Translations under genes and position numbers: made by a program
The notes under the pieces: generated by a model
Told to the model about the DNA's origin: nothing
Database searches by the model: none
What the model saw: the letters and a program-made list of their open reading frames with translations, nothing else
Source: Taudactylus pleione
Taxonomy: Eukaryota; Chordata; Amphibia; Anura; Myobatrachidae
Assembly (NCBI GenBank): GCA_031769625.1
Contig: JAUIMM010002003.1
Location: 186,001-250,000 of the forward strand
Length of the DNA stretch: 64,000 bases
Direction of reading: 5' to 3'
Part shown: in pieces, positions 31,340 to 42,057 of the stretch
Numbering within the stretch: the first letter of the stretch is position 1
Layout of the letters: each line of letters begins with the position of its first letter

Positions 31340-31628
31340 TAGGGATGGCCAAAAGTGATCGCCATTGATGGTGCCACCTGTGTTAACCATCAATAGTCCA
31401 CCATAGATGGTTATTTATACCATCGATGGTTTGCACCACTCGATGGTCACCGCTGCTGGGTGCACGGCTGGCCGTGGGCCGATAAAAACCAGGGTGCGGA
31501 GCTTAGCGGACTGGGAGCAGTAAAAACAAACAACCTCACGGTCCACTTTGCCATCGATGGCGGATAATCATTCGCTCTCTATCAATGGCAAAACTATCAG
31601 CCATCGGTAGTGAACAATCGATGTATAA
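31340..31628. mobile_element. MITE, copy 2 of a tandem pair
   Basis: The left end TAGGGATGGCC and the internal run GGTTTGCACCACTCGATGGT align with copy 1 (31080 on: GGTTTGCACCCCTCAATGGC). The right end has decayed (GTGAACAATCGATGTATAAC). Confidence 0.7.
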
Positions 31629-32374
31629 CTGACATTCGCCAGCAGCTGCTTCTATCTGCAGCCGCCGGGGGATGGGGCGGGTCACTGGGCTGGCTGATCA
31701 CTCTACCAGCAATGATCAGCAGACACTGGGGGAAATTCTAAAGCTGCAGAGGGGGCAGGAGGTACCTCCTGAGACTGGCTGCTATAGGAAGATTCAGATG
31801 CGCCAAAATCCGAGCCTGCTGTGGTCTCATCTGATGCGAAGTGGTTAATAATACAAGTGGTGTGACTGTATAAACCACTATTAGAGAACCCTTTGATTAT
31901 AAATATTTGACCTAACTAGTTCTCAAATATGACTTTATTTCAATACAATTTCTGTGTTAACACATAACCACATCAATGCCAACGAGTAATAAACCTAACA
32001 CTATTTCACACTTTTGTTTAAAAATAGTTTGCCCTCTTCCTTGCTTCATCATATTTACCTCTGCTAGAAACTACTGTGCATAAAATACTTACTGCCTATT
32101 CACTGTATACTAAAATACAACTAATCACCTAACAAAACACTGCTGTCTACCAGGCTGGCCGCTTTCTTCTCTCTCAAAAAAAAAATTAATAAAAAAAAAA
32201 AACTATGGGGGCATATTTAATTGCCCATGAGATTTTCAAAAAACCTTGCACATCGGTGTTTTCACAGGCGCACGGTTTTCGGTGTTCAATTGAGATGTTT
32301 GGTTTTGTGCGGCACAAGTTGTTTTTTTGGGGTCTTTTTTTTGTTTTTTGCACAGCTTTTGAGCAGACAGAGAA
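31629..32374. other. Intron sequence without recognised features
   Basis: It contains A- and T-runs (32170-32205, 32310-32350) and no frame or repeat end that I can name. Confidence 0.5.
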
Positions 32375-33232
32375 GGGTCTATTCATGTAGATCCGTGTTA
32401 AAGAATTGTTACTGATCACTATAGATCGCATCAGTTTGATGCAATCTTTAGTTTTGATAAGTAGCAATTAATGTAGACTTACCTGATATACGATGCGGTA
32501 AATGCAGGTTCTGCATTCCGGTCTTCTCTGTGCACTGGTGGCTCCTGTCCCCTGAATCTTCAGTGTGCTGGCATCTGTGTAAAGGAGGCGGCATCAGCGC
32601 GTGGGAGGGGGTGTAAATGCAGAGGACGGGGGCACTGGGCAATAAGGAGATGACCTGGCATATGCTGGGTCACCCTAGCGGTGGCAGGGGGTAGTAAGGA
32701 AATGGGGCAGCGGGCAGTCAGTACGCGAGGTGACCTGGCATATGCCAAGTCACTTTAGTTGCGGGTGAGGGGGCCCTGCGGCAGTGGGTGCACGGGTCTC
32801 TGTGGGATTTACTAAAGCGTTGGCGGCAGGCCGATGTAGGGACAGAGCAGGGGCATTGGGGCAGTCGTCAGGAGGTGACCCGGCATATGCATATGCCTTG
32901 GGCTCCTCTGATTTGGCTGCTGGCACAGAAGGGACTCTTGGAGAAGGCAGGGAGACAGCCATCTTCACTGCTCTTCTCCTCTAACAAGAATTTATTCAAC
33001 ATCCTGGGATGGGGAATGGAGTAGGCGAAGCGAAACTGAAAGCAGAGCTGTCCGTGCTTCTATGAATTGCACTCACAATACAGAAGTATGATGATGCAAT
33101 TCATCCATGGAGAGGGGGTGTTGCTGGAGAAGTTATGAACCTCTCCATGGTAACCCACTCTGAATAGCACCAAGCAGAAAATAAGCCCTGTTTACAGCAA
33201 AACAGGACTTTTCTCTGCTCCATGAATAGACC
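32375..33232. mobile_element. Non-autonomous DNA transposon, 858 bp
   Basis: The ends GGGTCTATTCATG and CATGAATAGACC are complementary. The flanks ACAGAGAA (32367-32374) and ACAGAGAG (33233-33240) are a 7 of 8 match, suggesting hAT. The inside holds CCTGGCATATGC blocks repeated at about 32653, 32732 and 32880. No transposase is seen. Confidence 0.8.
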
Positions 33233-33789
33233 ACAGAGAGATAGACTGACTTCCTTCCTCCTCCAAAGAAATTAACCAGATGAAATGCTCCTCAGAAGAG
33301 GAGTCTCCCAGCTATTCTGCAGTCTAGGGAAGAATATAACTCGAATGGCTCATCTCAAGACAAGATGAGCGACCTGGATCTATCTGCTTTACCAGATAAT
33401 GATACAACTGACGCTCAGGGTGTAGGGTGTACTGTAAGTCAGTGGGCCAGGTTCTAAACATCTCTGATGCGGACTCCAGTCTCCGGAGGATTTAGGTTTT
33501 TAAGAGGAAACAAAAATAGCTTGTTACTCTTCCTTCCTCGCCGCAACGATTTTGCTGTGCATTCTTTGGATGTAGTCTGAGTTCTCCCAGTTATATTTCT
33601 TCACGAACCATAGGGGACACAGGCTTAGACCATGGGTATAGGGTGAGTAGGAGGAGTCCGGGTACCAAATAGTTAAACGTCTTCTCCCAGCAGGGGTTCC
33701 CTCCCACACCAGTCTAGATAGTGCTGCATCCCAGTCTTAAGTAGTGTTGCATTCCTTTCCGGTAATTGGAAGTTCCTCAGCTCATTGGA

Positions 33790-34040
33790 ACACTATGGGC
33801 CTGATTCACCTTGGATCGCAGTTGCTAACTTGTGTGCAATTCTGTAGGCAGGTCTTTGGCGCATACATGCAAATGCTGCTTTCGCAATGTCGTCGCACGG
33901 CTAACATACACACGCTCTCTGCCTACACTCACATTCATTAAACCGCCCAAACATCGGACACTTCGATGGACATCGAACCCACACACAGCATTGCGGCAGG
34001 TCAGACCTTACTCACAAATTGCTAACTTTGTAGGTCACGT
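33790..34040. mobile_element. Harbinger-like MITE fragment inside copy H
   Basis: It starts GGGCCTGATTCACCTTGGAT. Inner blocks GCAGTTGCTAACTTGTGTGC and AAATTGCTAACTTTGTAGG are inverted variants of one another. The right terminal repeat is missing. Confidence 0.55.
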
Positions 34041-34914
34041 GGAAAGCTCAGGCCTGCCTAGTCAAGAATGCTGCCCTTCCTAGTCCAAATATGGCATCAA
34101 TTGGGATACATCGGACAGGACAAAGTATCTTTCCTCAGAAACGTCTTATATTCTGCAGACGCTATCGCTCATCTTGTCCTGACTTATGCTTATGTAGCTA
34201 AAGCCATTAGTAGTTGGACGGATGCTCTTTAGGAGAGCCTCATCTGCGTTAGGTGAGAACACCAGAGGGCGGCTTCTTAAATTGAAGAGGCGACCATAAC
34301 TACTAGTGTCCTGACTTCTTTCAATCAAATCCTCGGCTTGTTTGTCTCCACATTCGTCATGGCGGAGCATGCCCAGTTTCATTGCCTCTTCGGCTAAAGG
34401 ATTTTCCCTGTGGAACAGTACCCACCAATAGCTCCCACCTTCCTGGGAGGTCTAGCTCTTCCTCTGGTGGTCCAGGCGTCCTGCTTACACTGGGGCCGCC
34501 CCCTTTGGGATTTCCCACATGGTCCTCACCACCAATGTCAACAACCTTCCAGGATGAGTGAACAGCCTCCAGGTGCCAATCAACTTTGTAGATCTCCGAA
34601 CAATCTTCAGAGACCTCTGTCTGGCTCGGCTGCTCCTGCAGCCTGGTCCGATCCAGGTTCAATCTGAATACGTGACTGCCATTGCCTATATAAACTAGTG
34701 ACGGCGCATTGAAGAAGGTGAGTCAAGTTCTCACCTGGACAGTGTGTCAGCTTCTGGCTCTGTCGGGTTGGGGAAGAGAGCTCTCAGGAGAATCTACCCA
34801 GGCAAATGGGGGCTTTGTCCACACTTCTTTTGGATCCTAGTTCTTTGCTGGGGGCGGCCAGACATTGCCTTGGTGGCATTTTGCACGAACACATACTATT
34901 ATGGTACTGTTATG

Positions 34915-34995
34915 AAGTTGCTGTGACTCATAGGGCTAAGTGACAGCATATAGTATACCAGGTACCTGGGTTCGAGTCCGGGTTGAGCTAATTTT
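34915..34995 (+). repeat. tRNA-like SINE remnant
   Basis: TGGGTTCGAGTCCGGG (34967-34982) is a perfect match to a tRNA T-arm/B-box. Upstream GGGCTAAGTGACAG is a weak A-box. No complete cloverleaf can be folded, so I read it as a tRNA-derived SINE piece rather than a tRNA gene. Confidence 0.4.
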
Positions 34996-35189
34996 ACTTA
35001 CCCATACCTGGAGCCCTTCGGGTGGACGTCTTGCTGGTCCGTTCCTTCTCTCATATGCCTTCCCTCAGATTTCGTTGATCCGCGGGTCCTCCGCAAGCTG
35101 CAGTGGGAGGGAGGCATGGCAATCCTGGTTGCCTCCTATGGGCCTTGGTAAGCTTTGTATACAGAACTTATATCAACACTCTGCTGTAT

Positions 35190-36230
35190 CTTCCTTGTGG
35201 CCAGATCTTCTGTCTCGGGGCCCGTGCTTCTATCCTAATCTGGCCTGTCTTGTTGCTCTTGACTCAGTCTTGAGCACTTCCGGGTTCTCCAGGTTGGTCA
35301 TCCGTACTATGCTTTATGCCTGTAAGGTCTCCTCTGCAAGCCTTTGTCACTGTTCGGAAGATTTACTTTGCTTGGGGTTCCCTCTGAAATTTTTATATCC
35401 AGTGGGTTTCCCTCTCTTGGATCCTCTCCTTTCAGCTAGTGGAGCCGGATTTGTCCCTCTGTCTCTTCTTGGAAGTTGCAGGTTCCTACACTTTCTGTCC
35501 TCTTCAGAAGCAGTTTGCTCTTATACTTGATGTATGATCTTTCCTTCTTGGACGGTGTTGTTCCTTGGACTTTGTTTTTGGTGCTTCAAGCTCTTCAGTT
35601 GTCGTCCTTAGAGCCCTTGGGCTCTGCAGACATTTGTTGGCTTACATGGATGACCGCTTTCCTGTTCCCACCGAGTGTTTCTCTGGGGCATGTTGTCCTG
35701 TCCCTCCCCATGGGGTTATTTTTCACTGAGACCAGGCTGTCCTTTTGCCTAGGCTACCTTCCTTCAGTGGTCCCTCTTTCTCATCACCAGGACTGTTTGG
35801 TTTCTGTGCTCAGGCACCTACATTTCTATGAAGGAGGCCTCTTTGGATTATGCCAGCCCTCCGGATCTTTGGGGTTCAGAATTAAGTTTTCAGTGGGAAG
35901 GCCCTACTTTAGTCCTATACGAAATTCGTAAATGGGACTGGCTGGATTCCACACCGGATTTAGCCAGTTGGCTCTGTTTGATGTTCCGTTATCCTTTTGC
36001 GATGGTGGTCCTTTGTGTTCCGTCTTTACAGTCGGATTCTTTTCACCGGATTGTGCTTCTTGGGTGGTTCACCTGCGTTGCCTCGGCTGGGCAGCTTCTG
36101 AAGAGAGGCCTTATGGTCCTCCGCTCATGCTTTTTATTCTGGTTCTGTTAATTTGCCACCTTTGCTGCCATGGTCACTGCTTTTGGCCGAAGGGGTTCTC
36201 AGCACAGCTCCGGCTAGTCCCCTCCCGTAA
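35190..36230 (+). pseudogene. Remnant Dam-like tail and recombinase of DIRS copy H
   Basis: Open pieces read LWPDLLSRGPCFYPNLACLV (35200 on; compare LRPDLLSQGPCLHPDLTRLS in copy A). They continue as RLVIRTMLYACKVSSASL and, later, VVPWTLFLVLQALQLSSLEP (about 35549; compare VAPWDLAVVLRALQ in A). Further on the similarity fades. There is no intact catalytic box. Confidence 0.7.
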
Positions 36231-36654
36231 TAAGATAGCTTTGAGATGTCCCATGGTCTAAGCCTGTGTCCCCTATGATTCGTGAACAGGAAAAGAGAAC
36301 TTATGTCATACCTGGTTAAGTCCTTTTCTTCGAATTCCAAAGCTGACACAGGCCGCCCACCCTGACGCAGCAGGCTGGCAGGGGTTTTTACTCTGCTTCC
36401 AGTCCTCCTTTTGGCATTTCTGGGTGTTTGGACCAGTATGTGTAGTTCTGTCTTCCTTCTCCTCTGTGCTTGCTAACTTAACTGGCCTGGATGGGGGCGG
36501 GGTATAGGGGGTGGAGGAGCCGGGGCTGCTGGGAGAATTTTAACTATTTGGTGCCCGGACTTCTCCTGCTCGCCCTATACCCATGATCTAAGCCTGTGTC
36601 CTATATGGATTTTGAAGAAAAGGACTAAACCAGGTAAGGGACACGTAATTTTGA

Positions 36655-37110
36655 CGTATGGGAAGAGAGGACTTAAGACTGATCTTGTTTGTCATCCATG
36701 ATTTTCACAAGTTGGGCTGACAGGCTACAAAGCAAACTGTTATCAGACAGGCTTACACCACCTGGGTTCACCCGCTGTCAGCTAAAGTTTTGACTCACTC
36801 GGTGGTGCCTCGTGGGCTGCACATTATGGGGCCTTGGCTGCTCAGCTATGTCAGGCTGCCACCTGGTTTAGAGTGTATTCTTAAGTAAAATTCTATAACT
36901 TTTACACATTTCTGTCTAAGGAGGCCAGTTTTGGGCACAAGGTGCTTCATTCAGCTGCAGTACAATCCCTCCCGTGAGGACTGTTTTGGGGCGTCCCTAG
37001 CACAACTCCAGTGCCCCCCAGTGGAAGAAGGAGAAAACAGGATTTTTTTACTTTCCATTAAAATTCATTTCTCAGATTCCTTGTGGGACACTTAACACAC
37101 TACTTTCGCT
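36655..37110 (+). mobile_element. DIRS fragment: recombinase 3' end and ICR
   Basis: The fragment aligns with the end of the copy B recombinase and its ICR: ACTCACTCGGTGGTGCCTCG (about 36795, the His-x-x-Arg region), TGGGGCGTCCCTAGC, then CCAGTGGAAGAAGGAGAAAA and CAGGATTTTTTTACTTTCC (37010-37052; compare GTGGATGAAGGAGAAAACAG in B). It directly follows copy H, which may have inserted in it. Confidence 0.7.
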
Positions 37111-37590
37111 GCTGTTTTTGGTGATTGGCAGATGTTTGCTTGTTCTCTTGTTATGTTTGGCTGTTGATTGCCGACTGTTATTGTAACGTGTTCATTCACT
37201 TGTTGTGGGGATCTTTTCCTCTGTCAACTTTCCTCCCTCCTCTCTCTACTTGGGCTTGGTTAAACTTAAATGCATTTACTGGGCTGTGGTATGTTATGTT
37301 GACGGTCCTAAGCAGTCTAATTGTCTAACTTTTTACCTAGTAATCTCAATGGATACATTTAATGAGCAAAAGCTATCAAGTGGCACTTGTTTGAATTATG
37401 GGTAATACGGATTTTTAGATGTTATACGAATAGTTATCCATTTTTAATATATATGGTGTTAGGAAATATAGAATATACAGCTAACCACACTTATAGTATA
37501 AATGGATACACACAATTTATGCCTAAATTATGTGTAGTTGAATTGCCAAGTAACGCCTAGGATTTGTGTATAAATCTGGGGCTTGTATAT
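37111..37590. other. Pyrimidine-rich and AT-rich interval
   Basis: The first 150 bp resemble a DIRS 3' untranslated region (TTTGTTTGGTTGTTGATTGC-like, cytosine-thymine rich). The rest is not recognised. Confidence 0.4.
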
Positions 37591-38210
37591 GATATGTCGA
37601 CATGGTCCTAATGTCGACGTTGGCACTCACCATGTGGACATTGATTAAATGTCAACGTGTTAAACTGTCAACAAATCGTCCCTAGTGGCACAGCAGTCAC
37701 TAACATGCTGGCAGCTACAGTGGCTCTCATTGTGGCTTCCAGGGTATGGCTGTCATGTGACCGTCGCATTCCGGGTGAGCCCTCCGATGCTGCAGTGTTC
37801 CCATGAGTATTTCTCGTCTAAATCCTAACCCTCCCTCTAGTGCCCAATGAGTGCGGTGTAAAAAATAGACCGTTAAAAGATCAACAATGTCTAGACACCA
37901 GATGTTAGAAAGGCAATAGGTTGATTGGGACAAAAGGACTACACACTAAATGTCGACATGGAAAGTCGACTGGGTAAAAGGTCAACAAATGGTCTACACT
38001 TTTTTTGTTTTTCTAACCCTAATCTTCACCCTAACCCTCACCTTGGCGCCTAACCCTCCCTGCTGGTGCCTAACCCCAACCGTCTGGTGCCTTACCCTAA
38101 CTGTCGGTAAGTGTCTAACTTTAACAAAAAGTGTGACAATCTTCGTATTGACCATTTGTACCTGTCGACCTTTTCTCCATGTCTACCTTTTATCCCTGTC
38201 GACCTATTTG

Positions 38211-38453
38211 GGGCCAAATGTAATAGGGTGAGAATTTAGAAAATGTGAGCGTTTAGCAGTAAACTCTCACATTGGTCAAGTTTTAACTTCAAAATGGGAA
38301 AACATCTGGATGAGTTTAAATCGTTAATTTTGTGAGTCTAAAAACATGCAAGTTTGCATGTTCTCGGACTCTATTACATTGGGCTAGTTTAAAAAGTGAG
38401 TTTATAGCTAAACTCACACATTTTCGAAACTGTCACCCGATTACATTTGGCTC
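38211..38453. mobile_element. Palindromic MITE, copy 2
   Basis: The left end GGGGCCAAATGTAATAGGGT and right end CACCCGATTACATTTGGCTC pair with two mismatches. It is the same family as 18714-18947, with shared inner AGTAAACTCTCACATTGGTC. Confidence 0.85.
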
Positions 38454-38474
38454 TAGGTGTATGACTATATAGAC

Positions 38475-38848
38475 AGGTGTATGACTTTCAAAATCATGTC
38501 CAATCAACTGAATTTACCACAGGTAGTCTCCAATTAAGCTGTAGGAACATCTCAAGGATGATCAGTGGAAACGGGATGCACCTGAGCTCAACCTGAGCTC
38601 AATTTTGTGCTTTATGGCAAAGGCCGTGAATACTTATATACATGTGATTTCTTAGTGTGTGGTTTGTTTGTTTTTTGTTTTTTTAATTCAATTTGCAAAA
38701 ATCTCAAAACTTTTTATACATTGTCATTATTGGGTATTGTGTGTAGAATTTTGAGGATAAAAATTAATTTATTCCATTTTGGAATAAGGCTGTAACATAA
38801 CAAAATGTGGAAAAAGTGAAGCTTTGTGAATACTTTCCAGATGCACTG
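38475..38848 (+). mobile_element. Tc1-like 3' end fragment
   Basis: The right end reads GTGAATACTTTCCAGATGCA then CTG/TA, and upstream is TTCCATTTTGGAATAAGGCT. I know this as the terminal region of a common vertebrate Tc1/mariner family. It contains no transposase. Confidence 0.75.
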
Positions 38849-39281
38849 TATCTATAGTCTGGATACTATTCCCACCTCTAGCTTTCCTTCCCACCCACAA
38901 TGTTGACATTTCACGTGTCGTCATTCTGAGAATGTAAAAAATGAGCCTCTTGACATTTTAACTATCGACATAACTAAACATGAATGTCGACCTTTTGACT
39001 ACATTCTCATTTACTGCTATGTTTATTTGCTCATTTTATTAAGGCTCTGCATTTATGATTGTCATGTATGCATATGCACTAGTGTTCAGAATAATGACTT
39101 CTTAGCGGTCTTTCTTCCTGCCATGTCCTGTAGCTGTTTCGATTGTATTTGGTAATAAAGACTACGTAGTTAGGCGATTGCTTCCACAAACTAATTAATG
39201 TAATGATTTTCTATACAGGTAATGTTATCATTTTAACATCATTATGATGCTGTTTTTTTTTTTTTGTTTGTTTTTTTTAAG

Positions 39282-39346
39282 GCTGTAAAGTTGAAATGAT
39301 CAAGCTAAGTGTTGATGCTGTGGATACGCACCGAGACAAACCAGCT
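39282..39346 (+). CDS. pfkfb2: PFKFB2 exon, 65 bp
   Basis: The acceptor is TTTTTTTTAAG and the donor is GCT/GTAAGT. The exon completes the Gly codon begun at 30795, reads CKVEMIKLSVDAVDTHRDKP then A, and ends in phase 0. It closes the bisphosphatase domain. VDTHRDKP is the last segment shared by all PFKFB paralogs, and what follows is paralog-specific. The intron after it is 18.7 kb, inflated by two DIRS elements and a LINE. Confidence 0.95.
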
Positions 39347-39638
39347 GTAAGTTCTAAGCTTTGAAACTGTCTTATGGGCACACTATCACAATGATAGAGC
39401 AGTAAAGCTACTCAAGAGATTCAGTGTTACGATGATTTCACTCAATTTATCAACAGTATGAAGTTTTAGGAAAAGTAAGTTTTTTGTTTTGTTTTTTTGT
39501 TTTTTTTAAATTTCACTCATCCAGTAGTATTTTTGGTAATGCATTGTAAACCACATGCAGCATACAAATATACATACAGTATGTATATGTAGATATACAA
39601 TATAGCTATAAGTTTTGCTTTTTAAATTAATATATGTA

Positions 39639-39882
39639 CACTGAGTGACCACTTTATTAGGTGTACCTTTCTAGTACTGGGTAGGACTTCCCCATTTGCT
39701 ACAGAACGGCCTACATTTCTTTGAACGCAAAAGGGAGTTTTTAACCGCACCAAATAATTTGGGTATAATAGATGTCTCACACCATCAATTGACCATCAAA
39801 TCCTGACTACAGGTGTAATAAAATATTTTTAATATTATGAGCTAATAGTACATTCTATAGTCAGAAGGTGGTCACGGAATAA
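39639..39882. mobile_element. Probable DNA-transposon MITE
   Basis: The left end follows TA and reads CACTGAGTGACCACTTTATT, a start known from vertebrate DNA transposons. The right end AAGGTGGTCACGGAAT matches it only partly. Confidence 0.45.
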
Positions 39883-39995
39883 TAATTGAACTGCAACTGA
39901 TTGTAAAAGTTCCAAAACAAATTCCATATAGGGCCCTCTGTCATTGAAATATTAATGGTAGATAAAATATTAAACTTTAAATACTGACACTGAAA

Positions 39996-40957
39996 TCTAT
40001 ATAATAAACGAGAAAGTGTGTGTCTATCCTTTATGCATGGCCAGAATTTGGACATAGCTCCACCAAATTTTGGCATGGTGGTGTAGTTTGACCAGGATTA
40101 GGTTTTTGCCTAGGTTTGAATTTTGTCAGGCCACACACTGTCACACAATCCCCTAAAACTAAGACATTCTTACAGTGCACAGGTTCTGGCTACACGCACT
40201 CACACTCTCATCTCAGCCTGGCAGGCTCATGAGCAGCTCTGCACTCAATGCGTTCAGACTGTGGCAGTCAGCCTAGTCAATCCACAATCTCTCATCCTGG
40301 CAAAGTTTAGCATATGGAGATTGATCGCGGCCACACAGTGCCACTGCAGATGGGCCCCCTTCTGTGCTGGAACAAGATTAAAGTCCTGGCATCCCCCCCA
40401 TCTGTTGGTAGCCCTACTAGACATGGTCTTCAATGTTGGTCTGCAGAGTGATTTCAGGGAGTGATTCAGCTGCGGACGCAGTGACATGGATCACGCAGAT
40501 TCCGGATTATTGGTAATTTGTGCATGTGCCTGACCCATGCTGCACATGTACAGTACGGGTCTGCAATCCCGCACGCAGTTGATTGACAGTTTTCTGCCAT
40601 TTCTGGTCGGGGAGCGGGTGGCATTGCCTCCTGCTGCATTACCATATTATGGCTATCACAGCTGCTAACATGTTGGTTGGTTGGTATGTCCATCCGCAGT
40701 TGAATCACCCCCTCTGTTCTGCAGTGATTTCTGACCCTCAAATGATTTTGGAAGCTATACTGATTTCTGTTCTGTAAGTCAGTCTGCTCCTGATATACCC
40801 TGGAATGCGCCTGCCTGCACTGTCATTTACACCTAATTTGCATAGTTAACCAGGTTATAGGTAAGGACAATGTATAAAAAAAAATATTTTTTTTAAAGCT
40901 GCAGGTGTACTTCAGGTTCCAGTCTTCAACCCGGGCAACGCCAGGTATCCCAGTTAG
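39996..40957 (+). mobile_element. Non-autonomous Helitron
   Basis: It begins TCTATATAATAAACGAGAAA after an A and ends ACCCGGGCAACGCCAGGT (about 40930-40946), a hairpin with one mismatch, followed by ATCCCAGTTAG and a flanking T. A 5' TC, a 3' hairpin, a CTRR-like end and insertion between A and T are Helitron hallmarks. There is no Rep/helicase. A Harbinger-like MITE is inserted at 40458-40711. Confidence 0.78.
40458..40711. mobile_element. Harbinger-like MITE inside the Helitron
   Basis: The ends GGAGTGATTCAGCTGCGGAC and ATCCGCAGTTGAATCACC are complementary with few mismatches. The interior (GTAATGCAGCAGGAGG on the minus strand, GCTGCACATGTACAGTACG) is shared with 59161-59545 in the opposite orientation. 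Confidence 0.8.
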
Positions 40958-42057
40958 TAAACAATCTAAAAAGCAAAATCTTAAAAGGAATAAAAAATTA
41001 CCTAAATAAGTGTGGCAATAATGATTTAATACTAAAGTTGTAACATATTCTACAAATTAAAAACACTTTAAACAGTTAACCTTGTTTAATAATTTATATG
41101 CTCCAATAGCAAGATTATAAACCTGTAGTACAGTATATACTCTTTAGATTGTATATGACTGATTTGATATTATACAGGGTCACACTAAAAAATCGAAGTA
41201 GGTAAATATTCAATAATATGCTGATAAACCGAACAATAGTAATGTAATAGTTCAAAATAATTACTGATTGTAGTGAAAATGCTCTGTTACCTGTTGATAA
41301 ATGACATAAGCTGTGATTGTAGCTGAAAATAGTAGAGCCTGTATTGGAATTAATTAATAAAATGTGAGAAAGCCAATTGGGAAAGATTTCCACTGTTCTA
41401 CTTCTAGTGTCTGGCTTTCTTAAAACCTGTTTAAGATGGGTGTAGTAAAGTGGGGAATATAATCTGAAATCTTGTAGTAATGAGTATAGTTAGGATTTTT
41501 ATATCTATACAAGTTGGTGGACTCTCAGAATACGTTTATTGTGAGGTACATTACAGTATTGGCTCAGGTGCCACATCTTTCTCACCTCTTGGGAAGATAT
41601 TTGAACATTAATTTGGTTCTGGGTATATTACAGAATGATTTCATGTCTCTACACACAAGTTATTTATTGAGAATTCAATCTAATCCATTGCTTGTAGGAT
41701 ATAGCTGGCGTTTACGTCTACATTAACATAACCCATGTTTGTCTAGTGGCTGGTTTTTTTTGTGTTTTCCTTAACTACTATTTTGCAGTACCCTTTGATC
41801 AGCCACCCAGCTGTAGCCGAGTCTCATCTCAGGTTCATTTGGCTCACATCTTAGCGCATGCATGTCTGGTAGCTGTGAAAGGAGGAAGCCATAGCACTAT
41901 ACAATTACAAAAATGAAATACATGGATGCCATTCCATCTCAGTTGGTTTAAATAAATTTGGTCTAATTCAATCCTTTTATGTGAATTTTTTAGATGTAAC
42001 AAAATATGTGCTGGAGAGTACATCTGCCAGTAGCTTCAATTGAAAAAACGACTGGCC
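40958..42057. other. Intron sequence without recognised features
   Basis: It is AT-rich, with no frame longer than about 90 codons and no repeat ends that I can name. Confidence 0.5.

Larger units (their letters stand above)
33590..36640 (+). mobile_element. Very decayed DIRS copy H, internally deleted
   Basis: The left ITR reads TTCTTCACGAACCATAGGGG (33598 on) followed by ACACAGGCTTAGACCATGGG. The ICR (about 36248-36365) has CCATGGTCTAAGCCTGTGTC and TACCTGGTTAAGTCCTTTTC. The right ITR (about 36570-36640) has ATGATCTAAGCCTGTGTCCT and ACCAGGTAAGG. Only fragments of gag (about 34180-34235, AISSWTDA) and of the Dam-like region and recombinase (35190-36230) remain. At about 3 kb it is half the normal length. 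Confidence 0.78.
37590..38990. repeat. Composite repeat with TGTCGAC motifs
   Basis: ATGTCGACATGG-type palindromes recur at about 37594, 37612, 37950 and 38184, with related ATGTCGACC at about 38983. A CCTAACCCT-type minisatellite lies at 38010-38115. It is interrupted by a MITE (38211-38453) and a Tc1 end (38475-38848). It probably began as one non-autonomous transposon. Confidence 0.6.

Noticed and set aside
34915..34995. Functional tRNA gene
   Set aside because: The B-box is perfect, but no acceptor or anticodon stem pairs properly. Listed only as a SINE remnant.
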